From Caballeronia sp. LZ062 (lineage in GTDB: Bacteria > Pseudomonadota > Gammaproteobacteria > Burkholderiales > Burkholderiaceae), in NCBI RefSeq assembly GCF_031450785.1, contig NZ_JARTWB010000001.1, positions 372,001 through 436,000 on the forward strand: a stretch of 64,000 nucleotides of DNA, read 5' to 3'. Shown here piece by piece: positions 1 to 8,670 of the stretch (the stretch's first letter is position 1; each line of letters opens with the position of its first letter). Made by a program: the position numbers and the translations under genes. The notes beneath the pieces were generated by a model that was not told the origin of the DNA, made no database searches, and saw nothing but the letters and a program-made list of their open reading frames with translations.

Positions 1-585
1 TTTTTGCGGATCGAGCCATACACGCATCGAGTAATCGCCCGAGCCCCACAGTTGCACTTCGCCCACGCCGGCAATGCGTTCCAGCCGGTCCTTCACGTTG
101 ATCAGCGCGTAGTTGCGCAGATACGTCATGTCGTAACGGCCGTTAGGCGAGTTCAGGTGAACCACCATCGTGAGCGTAGGAGACGACTTGATCGTCGTGA
201 CGCCGAGCCGCTGCACGTCTTGCGGAAGACGCGGCAACGCCTGATTCACGCGGTTCTGCACGAGCTGCGTGTTCTTGTCCGGGTCGGTGCCGAGCTTGAA
301 CGTGACCGTGGTCGTGAGGTTGCCGTCGCTATTCGCCTGCGACTGCATGTAGAGCATGTCCTCTACGCCGTTGATCTGCTCCTCGAGCGGCGAAGCGACG
401 GTCTCCGCGATCACCTTCGGATTCGCGCCGGGATACTGCGCATGCACGACGACCGAAGGCGGCACGACTTCCGGGTACTCGGAAATCGGCAGCCTGAACA
501 TCGCGATGATGCCGGCCAGCAAAACGATCACCGATAGCACGCCCGCAAAAATCGGGCGGTCGATGAAGAATTTGGATATGTTCAT
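1..585 (-). CDS. bpeF: RND multidrug efflux permease, N-terminal part (cut by window edge)
   Basis: Inner-membrane proton/drug antiporter subunit of a tripartite RND pump. The visible 195 residues start MNISKFFIDRP, the classic AcrB/MexB-type N-terminus, followed by a first membrane helix (FAGVLSVIVLLAGIIAMF) and the start of the periplasmic porter domain (ISEYPEVVPPSVVV, then GVEDMLYM and VTFKLGTDPDKNTQLVQNR). The reading frame is open to base 1, so the C-terminal four fifths lie outside. It starts 31 bases after the stop of the fusion-protein gene, in one operon. The symbol rests on gene order (LysR, lipase-like, MFP, RND), which matches Burkholderia bpeT-llpE-bpeEF and ceoR-llpE-ceoAB; ceoB is the equivalent name. 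The substrate is not readable from sequence; homologues export chloramphenicol and trimethoprim. Confidence 0.93.
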   Translation of the reverse strand, partial: MNISKFFIDRPIFAGVLSVIVLLAGIIAMFRLPISEYPEVVPPSVVVHAQYPGANPKVIAETVASPLEEQINGVEDMLYMQSQANSDGNLTTTVTFKLGTDPDKNTQLVQNRVNQALPRLPQDVQRLGVTTIKSSPTLTMVVHLNSPNGRYDMTYLRNYALINVKDRLERIAGVGEVQLWGSGDYSMRVWLDPQK

Positions 586-616
586 GACGGGTTCTGTTCG
601 TTACGAATGACGCGCA

Positions 617-1813
617 TCACTGTGCCGATGCCGTCTTCACCACGGGCGCATCGCCGCTGTTATTCATGGCGACGGCGTTGACCTTCACGACATCGTTCGG
701 ACGCACACGCTGCAAGCCGTTCACGACAATGCGCTCGCCGGGCGCGAGTCCCTTCGAGATGACGCGCAAGCCGTCATGCGTCTGGCCGAGCGTCACTTCG
801 CGGTATTGCACGCGGCTGTCCTTGTCCACGACCATCACGTACTTCTTGTCCTGATCGGTGCCGATGGCGGCATCGTCCACGAGCACGGCCGGATGTGGCG
901 TCCCTCCGCCCACCTTGATGCGCGCATAAAGCCCCGGCACGAGCGAGCCATCCGGATTGTTGAAGCGCGCACGCACGCGGATGGTGCCGGACGTCGTGTC
1001 GAGCCGGTTATCGACCGAATCGACGACGCCTTCGCGCGAATAGCCGTCTTCGTTGGCAAGACCGAGCGAGACCGGCACGGTGCTGCCCGCATCGCGGCCC
1101 AGATAACGCAGGTACGTTTGCTCGTCCACATCGAACGATGCATAGATGGGCGACACGGAAACGAGCGTCGTGAGAAGCGGCGCGTTCGCGCCCGTCGAGA
1201 CGATGTTCCCGACAGTCAGCTCCGCGCGCGACACGCGGCCCGACACGGGCGCGACGATATGCGTGTACGCGAGATTGATCTTCGCGGCTTCGAGCGCGGC
1301 CTGCGCGGCCTTCAGGTTCGCGACGGCTTCGCGCGCGGCGTTCTGCTTCTCGTCGTAGTCGCGCTTGGCGATGGCGTTGTCGGAGAGCAGACGTTCCGCG
1401 CGCGCGGCATCCGTCGATGTATAGCCGTTGCGCGCCTGCGCCGCCGCGAGTTGCGCCTGTGCGCGATCGACCTCGGCCTCATAGGGACGCGGATCGATGG
1501 TGAAGAGCGGATCGCCCTTCTTCACCAGCGCGCCGTCCTTGAAATGCACCGCGACGATCGTGCCGGGCACGAGCGGGCGAATGTCCACGTGATTCACCGC
1601 TTCTAGCCTGCCGGAATAGCTTTGCCAATCGGTGATGGTCTTCGACACGACGGTCGCCACGTCGACTTCGGTGGCGGTCGGGGCGTGTGCCGCGGCGTGC
1701 GCTTCATTGATGGCCGCGTCGCCGTGGCCGCGCCAGGCGGTATAGCCGCCCGCGCCTGCGATGATCAGCGTCGCGCCTAGCGCGGCGTAGATGCGTTTGC
1801 GAGTGAACATCAT
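617..1813 (-). CDS. bpeE: RND efflux membrane fusion (periplasmic adaptor) protein
   Basis: 398-residue HlyD/AcrA-family adaptor bridging the RND permease and an outer-membrane channel. The N-terminus has a membrane-anchor/signal helix (IYAALGATLIIAGAGGYTAW). A lipoyl half-motif follows (VDIRPLVPGTIVAVHFKDGALVKKGDPLF), then a coiled-coil hairpin around residues 110-175, the second lipoyl half (INLAYTHIVAPVSGRVS) and the beta-barrel/MP domain. No lipobox cysteine is seen, so it is probably anchored by the N-terminal helix. The ATG at 1813 (MMFTRKR) is chosen because the signal helix starts there and a GGAG lies upstream; the frame stays open further but without a convincing start. It lies between the hydrolase gene (55-base gap) and the permease. 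Confidence 0.92.
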   Translation of the reverse strand: MMFTRKRIYAALGATLIIAGAGGYTAWRGHGDAAINEAHAAAHAPTATEVDVATVVSKTITDWQSYSGRLEAVNHVDIRPLVPGTIVAVHFKDGALVKKGDPLFTIDPRPYEAEVDRAQAQLAAAQARNGYTSTDAARAERLLSDNAIAKRDYDEKQNAAREAVANLKAAQAALEAAKINLAYTHIVAPVSGRVSRAELTVGNIVSTGANAPLLTTLVSVSPIYASFDVDEQTYLRYLGRDAGSTVPVSLGLANEDGYSREGVVDSVDNRLDTTSGTIRVRARFNNPDGSLVPGLYARIKVGGGTPHPAVLVDDAAIGTDQDKKYVMVVDKDSRVQYREVTLGQTHDGLRVISKGLAPGERIVVNGLQRVRPNDVVKVNAVAMNNSGDAPVVKTASAQ

Positions 1814-1868
1814 GATGGAAAGCTCCGGTTGCGTTGAGTTCGTATTGTTGTGGTGCGTGGCTTTGCGC

Positions 1869-2687
1869 TTATGTGGTGCGCGCAAGCCGTTTCCTGAAGA
1901 ACGCGACGACATCGTTCAATGCCGCGGAATGCGCGGCGAGCGCCTGATGCGATGCCTTGCAGTGGCGCGTGACTTCGGTCGGCACGCCGGCGGCAATCAA
2001 TTCGGCCGCGTATTTCTCGGCTTCGATATGCAGAAGGTCATGCTCCGCGCTCGCGATCAATGCAGGAGGCAGGCCAGCGAGACGGCGCGATTCGAGCGGC
2101 GCGGCATAAGGATGCAAACGTTGCGACGGATTCGGCAGATACGCGCGATAGCATCGCGCGCATTCACTCAGTTCGAGATCGGGACACAGCACCTTGCGCT
2201 CGTCGGCCACGCGCGTCATGCTCGGATCGAGCAACGGCGCCAAGAGCACTTGCGCGGACATGCGGATGTCACCTCGGTCGCGCGCAATGGCGGCCACGCA
2301 AGTAGCGAGATTGCCGCCTGCATCGTGACCCGCTACGCCCATGCGCTGCGGGTCCGCGCGCTGTCCGCGTGCATGAGCGACTGCCCATTGCGCCGCACGA
2401 TAACCGTCTTCGGGCGCGGCGGGAAAGGGAAACGCGGGCGCGAGCGAATAGCCGACCGACACGACCCACGCCGGTGTATCGCGTGCGATGGTCGAGGCCG
2501 CGATATCGGCGTCATTCAAATCGCCGTGTGTAAAACCACCGCCATGAAAGTAGAGCACGATGGGCAGCACGGTGCCGTCCGACGCCGGGCGATAGCTGCG
2601 CAGCACGATGGGCTGGACGTGCCCCGCGATGCGCACCTCTTCGATGCACAGTCTCGGACGTGACTCCTGATCCAGCAGTGTTGCCAT
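1869..2687 (-). CDS. llpE: LlpE-like alpha/beta hydrolase of the efflux operon, nucleophile Ser replaced by Asp
   Basis: 272-residue protein of the hormone-sensitive-lipase (HSL/alpha-beta hydrolase_3) fold. HGGGFTHG near residue 61 is the oxyanion-hole motif. The nucleophile elbow, normally GDSAGG, reads GHDAGGN near residue 137, with GAT (Asp) at the nucleophile position. A C-terminal SAEHDLL segment and a late His (KASHQAL) match the acid and base positions. First gene of the efflux operon and divergent from the LysR gene. In Burkholderia the homologue llpE is co-transcribed with the pump and has been reported as not needed for efflux. The ATG at 2687 is preceded by ACGGA; a longer open frame exists but lacks a start signal. 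Without Ser, classical esterase chemistry is doubtful. Confidence 0.85.
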   Translation of the reverse strand: MATLLDQESRPRLCIEEVRIAGHVQPIVLRSYRPASDGTVLPIVLYFHGGGFTHGDLNDADIAASTIARDTPAWVVSVGYSLAPAFPFPAAPEDGYRAAQWAVAHARGQRADPQRMGVAGHDAGGNLATCVAAIARDRGDIRMSAQVLLAPLLDPSMTRVADERKVLCPDLELSECARCYRAYLPNPSQRLHPYAAPLESRRLAGLPPALIASAEHDLLHIEAEKYAAELIAAGVPTEVTRHCKASHQALAAHSAALNDVVAFFRKRLARTT

Positions 2688-2902
2688 GGTTATTCCGTTG
2701 CACGGCCTTGATAACAAAGCCTTAGCGCATGAGTTGCGATGGTGCGAATTCTGGAGTCCACGCCTTTTTAGATAAATGCCTATAATCCGGCAACACAATT
2801 CGGTCGCACCGAACAATCGTGGCAACTGTGGCTAGGCCGCGCAGCGATCTTTTTTAGCCACCGCTTAATTCCTCGCTCACTCAGCATCGAAGGTACGAGA
2901 AC
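2688..2902. promoter_or_regulatory. Divergent llpE / LysR promoter region
   Basis: 215 bases between the divergent hydrolase and LysR genes. It contains a perfect TATAAT at 2781-2786 in + orientation and a 6-bp inverted repeat TTCGGT-CGC-ACCGAA at 2799-2813. This fits the dyad of a LysR-type site (T-N13-A variant) and is the best candidate operator of the neighbouring regulator. Composition is more AT-rich than the flanking genes. Start points are not determined. Confidence 0.5.
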
Positions 2903-3913
2903 ATGGATCGGCTACAAGCAATGCAGGTCTTTACCCGCGTCGTCGACACGAATAGCTTTTCGCGGGCGGCGGATACGCTGAATCTGCCGCGCGCTTCGGT
3001 GACGACGATCATTCAAAACCTGGAAGCGTTTCTCAACGTGCGTCTGCTTCAGCGCACGACGCGCAGGCTCAATCTCACGCCCGACGGCGCCGCGTATTAC
3101 GAGCGTTGCGTGCGCATTCTCGCGGACATCGAAGAAGCGGAGAGCACCTTCTCGAATAACGGCAAAGGTCCGCACGGCAAGTTGCGCGTGGACATGCCCG
3201 GCGCAATCGGGCGTCTCATCGTCATGCCGCAGCTATGCGATTTCCACACGCGCTACCCGGATATCGAGTTGATGATGGGTTTCGGCGACAAGCCCGTGGA
3301 TCTCATTCAGGAAGGCGTCGATTGCGTGATTCGCGTGGGCACGCTGCAGGATTCGAGTCTTGTGGCGCGGCGCATCGGCGTGTTTCAGGGCGTGACGGTG
3401 GCAAGCCCGCAATATCTCGAACGTCATGGCACGCCCCGAACGCTCGATGATTTGCAAAACCATACGGCAGTGAATTATTTCTCGAGCCGCACGGGCCGCA
3501 TCATGGACATGGACTTCGTCGTGGACGATGAAACCATCGAAGTGAAGATGCGCGGCATGATCGCGGTGAACGATGCCGAAGCGTATCTGAGTTGCGGGCT
3601 GAAGGGCGTCGGCATCGTGCAGGTAGCGCGTTTCATGGCGCTGCCTTATCTGCGCTCGGGCGAGCTGGTCGAAGTGCTGCCGCAATGGAATCCGCTGCCG
3701 ATGCCTATTTCCGCGGTCTATCCGCACAATCGGCATTTGTCGCCGAAAGTGCGTGTCTTTGTCGATTGGGTGGCGGAGCTGTTCGAGCGTTGCCCGCTGC
3801 TGCAAGGCCAGAGAGATGCGGAAGAGCGTTGCCTGCCGACGAGCACCGCATCGCCGATGATCGTGCGTCACGGCACGCCCGAAGTGGCAGGCACGGCGGA
3901 CGTCGTCGTCTAA
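2903..3913 (+). CDS. bpeT: LysR-family regulator of the RND efflux operon
   Basis: 336 residues. The N-terminal winged HTH (residues 1-60) reads MDRLQAMQVFTRVVDTNSFSRAADTLNLPRASVT, with LLQRTTRRLNLTPDG marking the wing. It is typical of the CrgA/DsdC-like LTTR subgroup. The C-terminal substrate-binding domain spans about 90-300. Divergent transcription from llpE-bpeE-bpeF matches bpeT/ceoR, LTTRs that activate this pump. The last 30 residues are low-complexity and probably disordered. The effector cannot be read from sequence. Confidence 0.88.
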   Translation: MDRLQAMQVFTRVVDTNSFSRAADTLNLPRASVTTIIQNLEAFLNVRLLQRTTRRLNLTPDGAAYYERCVRILADIEEAESTFSNNGKGPHGKLRVDMPGAIGRLIVMPQLCDFHTRYPDIELMMGFGDKPVDLIQEGVDCVIRVGTLQDSSLVARRIGVFQGVTVASPQYLERHGTPRTLDDLQNHTAVNYFSSRTGRIMDMDFVVDDETIEVKMRGMIAVNDAEAYLSCGLKGVGIVQVARFMALPYLRSGELVEVLPQWNPLPMPISAVYPHNRHLSPKVRVFVDWVAELFERCPLLQGQRDAEERCLPTSTASPMIVRHGTPEVAGTADVVV

Positions 3914-3940
3914 CGCAATCGCTGTTGTTCTCTTTTCTCG

Positions 3941-3971
3941 AATGCTTTCCATCGCCATGATGGAAAGCATT
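3941..3971 (+). terminator. Hairpin terminator after the LysR gene
   Basis: Perfect 13-bp inverted repeat AATGCTTTCCATC / GATGGAAAGCATT with a 5-base loop (GCCAT), 28 bases after the LysR stop, followed by the pyrimidine-rich run GTTCTCTTTCCCC. The T tract is weak, so termination may be partial. Confidence 0.6.
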
Positions 3972-4164
3972 GTTCTCTTTCCCCACGCGCTTACATGACG
4001 ACGCCGCAAGCGATTATTCGCTGACGTCGATAAATCTATTCGCAGATCGGGCATTTATCCGCGGGCACCACGCGACTACATTTCGTCCTGCCACGACGCA
4101 TCGCTCAACGAATGCAATGCGCCGTATCCCGATGCTTAAGGAATGGATCGAAAGGAGTCGCAAC

Positions 4165-4509
4165 ATGAAAAGCTATCTGATCAAGAGCCTGTCGCTCGCC
4201 GCTGTCTCGGTCGTGATCTCTAGTACGGCGTTCGCCGATGGCGGTCAAGGCATCGGCCGTGCAGGCACGTATCTGACGCCGACTCAAACCACGTCGAGCG
4301 CGAGCGAAGCGCCGAAGACGCGTGCGCAAGTGCGTGCGGAATTGGCCGCCGCCTATTCCAACGGCTCGCTGCCGGCTCTGAATCGCAATACGTATCCTTC
4401 GCGCAGCATGTGGGGCGACGCGGTGGCCGCGCAGGCCGAAGCGCACAATCGCGCGATCGTGGAGTATGCGAACGGTTCGCCGGCGCAGAACAACGTCGCC
4501 GCACGTTGA
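4165..4509 (+). CDS. DUF4148 small secreted protein
   Basis: 114 residues. The start at 4165 follows a strong AAAGGAG 7 bases upstream. A Sec signal peptide (MKSYLIKSLSLAAVSVVISSTAFA) predicts export after residue 24. The mature part has the Burkholderia DUF4148 signature KTRAQVRAELAAAYSNGSLPALNRNTYP. Members are abundant in this family and usually of unknown function, often in stress or envelope contexts. A 48-residue ORF follows 37 bases downstream and may be co-transcribed. Confidence 0.85.
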   Translation: MKSYLIKSLSLAAVSVVISSTAFADGGQGIGRAGTYLTPTQTTSSASEAPKTRAQVRAELAAAYSNGSLPALNRNTYPSRSMWGDAVAAQAEAHNRAIVEYANGSPAQNNVAAR

Positions 4510-4546
4510 TTTGATTCGCTTACCTAACTAAATAACGAGGTCGACC

Positions 4547-4693
4547 ATGTTCGACGACACGTCGTTCGAGCAGTATTCCATGCTCGATGATTTCGCGCTC
4601 ACCGCGCCGGTGTGGCGGCCGTTCGTGCAGCCCGCATCCGCTGACGCGCCGAAGTCCGCGCAGGACTGCGGCGAATCCATCACGCTTTCCTAA
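4547..4693 (+). CDS. Small 48-residue protein downstream of DUF4148
   Basis: ATG at 4547 with AACGAGG a few bases upstream; ends TAA at 4691-4693. The product MFDDTSFEQYSMLDDFALTA... is acidic and soluble, with one Trp and one Cys. There is no signal peptide or recognised domain. It follows the DUF4148 gene by 37 bases, and its last 4 bases overlap the convergent MocR gene. Good ribosome site and spacing argue for a real gene; no family was recognised. Confidence 0.45.
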   Translation: MFDDTSFEQYSMLDDFALTAPVWRPFVQPASADAPKSAQDCGESITLS

Positions 4694-6213
4694 GCCACTT
4701 CCACCGCCGTCAAGGCACGCTCGATCACGCCCGCCAGCTTCTCGAAGGCGGGCGCGATGTCCGCATTAGGCACGCATGCGTAACCGAGCATCAAGCCTTT
4801 GCGCGCCGCATCGCGATTCAAGTAGTACTGCACGAGCGGACGCGTGACCACGCCCGCCGCCAACGCGGCGTCGGCAATGGCGCGATCGTCGGCAGCGTCG
4901 GGCAATTCCAGCACGAAATGCAGACCCGCTTCGTCGCCGCGAACCGCGAGTGAATCGCCGAAACGCGCCCTGATGGCGTTGATAAGCATCTCGCGCCGCT
5001 CGCCATACAGGCCGCGCATGCGCCGCACATGCGACGTGAGATGGCCGTCGAGAATGAACTCGGTCAGCACGGCCTGCTGCATGAGTTGTCCCTCGCGATA
5101 CAGCTCCGCAACGCCTGTGCGAAACGTATCGACAAGATTTTCCGGCACGACCATGTAGCCCATGCGCAGACCGGGAAACAGCATCTTGCCGAGGCTGCCG
5201 ACATAGATGACCTGTCCCGCGTCGTCGAGTCCCTGTAGCGAGGACAGCGGCCGGCTGCCATAGCGGAACTCGCTGTCGTAATCGTCTTCGATGATCCACA
5301 CGCCATGCTGCCGCGCGAATTCCAGCAGCGCGCGCCGTCGCGCGAGACTCATCACCATGCCGAGCGGATACTGATGCGAAGGCGTGACGAGCGCGATGCG
5401 CGGGGGCGTGTTCATGTCGCGCGGCGTCGGGTTCAGCCCTTCGGCATCGACGGGCACCGGCACGAGCGACAAGCCCGACGATTGCAGCACGCTGCGCACG
5501 CCCCAATAGCACGGCTCTTCCACCCACGCGCGATCGCCGGTATCCGTCAGAAGGCGCACCGTCAAGTCGATCGACTGATGAATACCCGTCGTAATGATGA
5601 TCTGGTCCGGACTGCACTTCACCGAGCGCGCGACGCGCAGGTAGTCCGACAACGCGCGGCGCAGCGGCCGGTAGCCGCCGCCCGGCGCATACGTGAGCAA
5701 CTCCGGGCCCGCGCGCTTCCAGAGCCGCGCCTGCAAACGGCTCCACGTGCGCGCCGGGAACTCCGAGACATCCGGCACGCCCGGCATGAACGCGCCCCAC
5801 TGTTTCGGCGCCACACCCGCCTGCGCGATGAGCCGCTCGCCGCGCTTCGAGAGAATGCACGGCTTGCGCGGTGCCTCCTCGAGCGGCTCGCGATTCTTGC
5901 GCGACAACGCCCCGTCGTCCGGCGCGGTGTCGGCCACATAGGTGCCGCTGCCCGTCGTCGAGGTGACATAGCCTTCCGCCGTCAACTGGTCGTAGACGTG
6001 CAGCACGGTGTTGCGTGCGATGCCGAGGTCGAGCGCGAGCGTGCGCGAACTCGGCAGCTTCGTCCCCGACGCGAGGCGGCCGGTCAGAATGGCCTGCTGC
6101 ATCAGCGCCAGCACTTGCCGGTACATCGGTTCGTCGCGTTTGCGGTCCAGTTGCGTGCTCAGCCAGTCCGCGAGGATGATCGTGTCCAAGGCATTCTTCC
6201 CCTGAGGAGCCAC
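4690..6213 (-). CDS. MocR/PdxR-type regulator: GntR HTH fused to a class-I aminotransferase domain
   Basis: About 500 residues. The N-terminal GntR winged helix (about 30-100) contains MYRQVLALMQQAILTGRL and LPSSRTLALDLGIARNTV. A linker leads to a fold-type I aminotransferase domain carrying the PLP-lysine signature YVGSLGKMLFPGLRMGY and the PLP-ring Asp motif IIEDDYDSEFRY. Members sense PLP plus an amine or amino acid (GabR-like) and usually control an adjacent transport or catabolic operon. Here it is divergent from a polyamine-type ABC importer, its likely target. The start is uncertain: GTG at 6213 lacks a ribosome site, while TTG at 6189 follows AGGGGAAG and is at least as likely. Confidence 0.9.
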   Translation of the reverse strand: MAPQGKNALDTIILADWLSTQLDRKRDEPMYRQVLALMQQAILTGRLASGTKLPSSRTLALDLGIARNTVLHVYDQLTAEGYVTSTTGSGTYVADTAPDDGALSRKNREPLEEAPRKPCILSKRGERLIAQAGVAPKQWGAFMPGVPDVSEFPARTWSRLQARLWKRAGPELLTYAPGGGYRPLRRALSDYLRVARSVKCSPDQIIITTGIHQSIDLTVRLLTDTGDRAWVEEPCYWGVRSVLQSSGLSLVPVPVDAEGLNPTPRDMNTPPRIALVTPSHQYPLGMVMSLARRRALLEFARQHGVWIIEDDYDSEFRYGSRPLSSLQGLDDAGQVIYVGSLGKMLFPGLRMGYMVVPENLVDTFRTGVAELYREGQLMQQAVLTEFILDGHLTSHVRRMRGLYGERREMLINAIRARFGDSLAVRGDEAGLHFVLELPDAADDRAIADAALAAGVVTRPLVQYYLNRDAARKGLMLGYACVPNADIAPAFEKLAGVIERALTAVEVA

Positions 6214-6231
6214 GCGCCGAAGCGGTCTAAG

Positions 6232-6289
6232 TGGTTCCCCGATGAATATTGAAATGGTTCCTCATTGTAGAACCCTGTCAGGCTATAGT
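6232..6289. promoter_or_regulatory. Candidate MocR operator repeats between regulator and ABC importer
   Basis: Two direct repeats TGGTTCC at 6232-6238 and 6255-6261, 23 bases apart (about two helical turns), and one inverted partial copy AGAACC at 6269-6274. A TATAGT at 6284-6289 could be the -10 element of the importer operon. Direct repeats two turns apart are the usual binding pattern of GabR/MocR dimers. Inferred, not measured. Confidence 0.5.
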
Positions 6290-6384
6290 TAGCGGAAACG
6301 GTGGAAAAAATTTCCGGTTCTTCAAGATTTCGGACAACAGCGGCAACCGCGCCACGCGGCACGCTTGACCAGGGAGACAGAGCG

Positions 6385-7482
6385 ATGAAATCCGATCAGG
6401 TGATCGTCAGCTTTCGCGGTGTTCGGAAGACCTATGACGGCGAAACGCTCGTCGTGAAGTCTCTCGACCTCGACATCTATCAGGGCGAGTTCCTCACGCT
6501 GCTCGGGCCGTCGGGGTCGGGCAAGACCACGTGCCTCATGATGCTGGCGGGCTTCGAGTTTCCGACGGGCGGCGAGATCCGGCTGGACGGCAAGCTGCTC
6601 AACAAAGTGCCGCCGCACAAGCGCGACATCGGCATGGTGTTTCAGAACTACGCGCTTTTTCCGCACTTGTCGGTGCAGCAGAACGTCGAATATCCGCTGA
6701 CGGTGCGCAAAATGTCCGCCGAGGAACGCGCGCATCGCGTGAACGACGCACTGCGCATGGTGCGCATGGAGAGCTTCGCGAAGCGTTATCCGGCGCAGCT
6801 TTCGGGCGGCCAGCAGCAGCGCATTGCGCTTGCCCGCGCGCTCGTGTTCGAACCGAAGCTCGTGCTGATGGACGAGCCGCTCGGCGCGCTCGACAAGCAA
6901 TTGCGCGAGCATATGCAGTACGAGCTGAAGTCGCTGCACGAGAAGCTCGGCGTCACGTTCGTCTATGTCACGCACGATCAGGGCGAGGCGCTCACCATGT
7001 CGGACCGCGTCGCCGTGTTCGACAAGGGCATCGTGCAACAACTCGACACGGTCGATCACCTCTACGAAGCGCCCTGCAACGAGTTCGTCGCGAACTTCAT
7101 CGGCGACAGTAACCGGCTGCGCGGCACCATCGAACAGACACAGGGCGATTACTGCCAGATTCGTCTGGCGGACGGCACCCGGCTCTCGGGGCTTAACGTC
7201 GCGAAGGCCAAGGCCGGAGCGCAGGCCATCGCGTGTATTCGTCCCGAGCGGATGAAGCTCGCGGCAAGCGCCGGGCGTGCCAACGGACACGGCAACGCGC
7301 TCGCGGGCGAAGCAAAAAGCCTCATCTATTTTGGCGACCACGTGCGTATGCGTTGCGGCGTGCGCGACCAGGACGAATGCTTCGTGAAGGTGCCGCTCGG
7401 CACCACGGCGCTTGACGGCTTCACGCCCGGCGCGCCGGTCGCGCTGGAATTCGCTCCCGAGCATCTGCGCGTATTCGCCTGA
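6385..7482 (+). CDS. ABC transporter ATP-binding protein, polyamine (PotA/YdcT) type
   Basis: 365 residues and first gene of a four-gene importer operon. Walker A GPSGSGKTT near residue 44, Q-loop (GMVFQNYALFPHL), signature LSGGQQQR, Walker B LVLMDEPLGALD and H-loop VTHDQ are all present, so the ATPase is intact. The C-terminal TOBE domain (about 280-360) is the regulatory part typical of CUT1/PotA-like ATPases. The ATG at 6385 has GGGAG upstream. It energises uptake through the two permeases downstream and is probably controlled by the divergent MocR regulator. Confidence 0.92.
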   Translation: MKSDQVIVSFRGVRKTYDGETLVVKSLDLDIYQGEFLTLLGPSGSGKTTCLMMLAGFEFPTGGEIRLDGKLLNKVPPHKRDIGMVFQNYALFPHLSVQQNVEYPLTVRKMSAEERAHRVNDALRMVRMESFAKRYPAQLSGGQQQRIALARALVFEPKLVLMDEPLGALDKQLREHMQYELKSLHEKLGVTFVYVTHDQGEALTMSDRVAVFDKGIVQQLDTVDHLYEAPCNEFVANFIGDSNRLRGTIEQTQGDYCQIRLADGTRLSGLNVAKAKAGAQAIACIRPERMKLAASAGRANGHGNALAGEAKSLIYFGDHVRMRCGVRDQDECFVKVPLGTTALDGFTPGAPVALEFAPEHLRVFA

Positions 7483-7560
7483 ACCCGCCTTCATGCGTGC
7501 GCGGCCACGCCGTTCCACTTGCCGTCATCCGATAAAACCAAGCAGACAGAGGAAACCATC

Positions 7561-8601
7561 ATGAAGAAGTTCGCACTGTGTTCCATCGCGGCCGCAGCCG
7601 CACTCGCTTGCGCGTCGGGCGCATCGGTGGCGGCGGAAATCACCGTCGTCAATTTCGGCGGCGCGAACGGTGACGCGCAGAAGGTCGCGTTCAACCAGCC
7701 GTTCGAGCAGTCGACCAAGAACAAAGTGACTGCCGTCGAGTACAACGGCGAGCAGGCCAAGGTCAAGGCGATGGTCGAAGCCAAGCACGTGAATTGGGAC
7801 GTGGTCGAAGTCGAATCCGGCGATCTCGGGCGCGGCTGCGACGAAGGCCTTTACGAAAAGCTCGACTGGTCGAAGATCGCGAAAAAATCGGATCTCGTGC
7901 CCGAGTCGCCGCAAACATGCGGCGTCGGCTTCTTCGTGTGGTCGACGGCGCTCGCGTACAACGCCGACAAGCTGAAGAGCGGCCCCGCCAACTGGGCGGA
8001 TTTCTGGGACACGAAGAAATTCCCTGGCAAGCGCGGGATGCGCAAGGGCGCGCGCTACAACCTCGAATTCGCGCTGATGGCCGACGGCGTCGCGCCGAAA
8101 GACGTCTACAAGGTGCTCGGCACCAAAGCCGGCGCGGACCGCGCGTTCAAGAAGCTGGACGAACTGAAGCCGAGCATCCAGTGGTGGGAAGCGGGCGCGC
8201 AGCCGCCGCAGTTCCTGGTCGCGGGCGACGTCGTGATGTCCACCGCCTACAACGGCCGCATCGACGCGGCGCGCAAGGAAGGCAAGAACCTGAAAGTGGT
8301 CTGGACCGGCAGCATCTACGACCTCGACTACTGGGCCATTCCGAAGGGCTCGCCCAACAAGGACGTGGCGACGCAATACATCGCGTATTCGGTATCGCAG
8401 AAGCCGCAGGAAACCTATGCGCAGCACATCGCCTACGGCCCGGTGAACAAGAAGGCGATCGCCGCGCTCGATGCCAAGACGCAGGCCGACATGCCGAACT
8501 CGCCCGCCAACGCGAAGGACGCCGTGTTGCAGGACATGGCGTTCTGGACCGATCACGGCGACGAACTGGAGCAGCGGTTCACGGCTTGGGCGTCCAAGTA
8601 A
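7561..8601 (+). CDS. Periplasmic polyamine-type ABC substrate-binding protein
   Basis: 346 residues of the PotD/PotF/YdcS binding-protein family (SBP_bac fold). The Sec signal peptide MKKFALCSIAAAAALACASGASVAA is followed by mature EITVVNFGGANGDAQ. Conserved features include the aromatic-rich pocket segments WSTALAYNADKL and NWADFWDTKKFPGKRGM. Two cysteines (near residues 96 and 119) could form a disulfide. It captures the substrate, probably putrescine, spermidine or a related amine such as GABA, and delivers it to the downstream permeases. The exact ligand cannot be read from sequence. Confidence 0.9.
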   Translation: MKKFALCSIAAAAALACASGASVAAEITVVNFGGANGDAQKVAFNQPFEQSTKNKVTAVEYNGEQAKVKAMVEAKHVNWDVVEVESGDLGRGCDEGLYEKLDWSKIAKKSDLVPESPQTCGVGFFVWSTALAYNADKLKSGPANWADFWDTKKFPGKRGMRKGARYNLEFALMADGVAPKDVYKVLGTKAGADRAFKKLDELKPSIQWWEAGAQPPQFLVAGDVVMSTAYNGRIDAARKEGKNLKVVWTGSIYDLDYWAIPKGSPNKDVATQYIAYSVSQKPQETYAQHIAYGPVNKKAIAALDAKTQADMPNSPANAKDAVLQDMAFWTDHGDELEQRFTAWASK

Positions 8602-8670
8602 AGCAGGCTGAATCGCGGTCGCGCGACCTCGAGCGCGACCGCGAGTAACGACGTTGCCGGAGACTTAACC

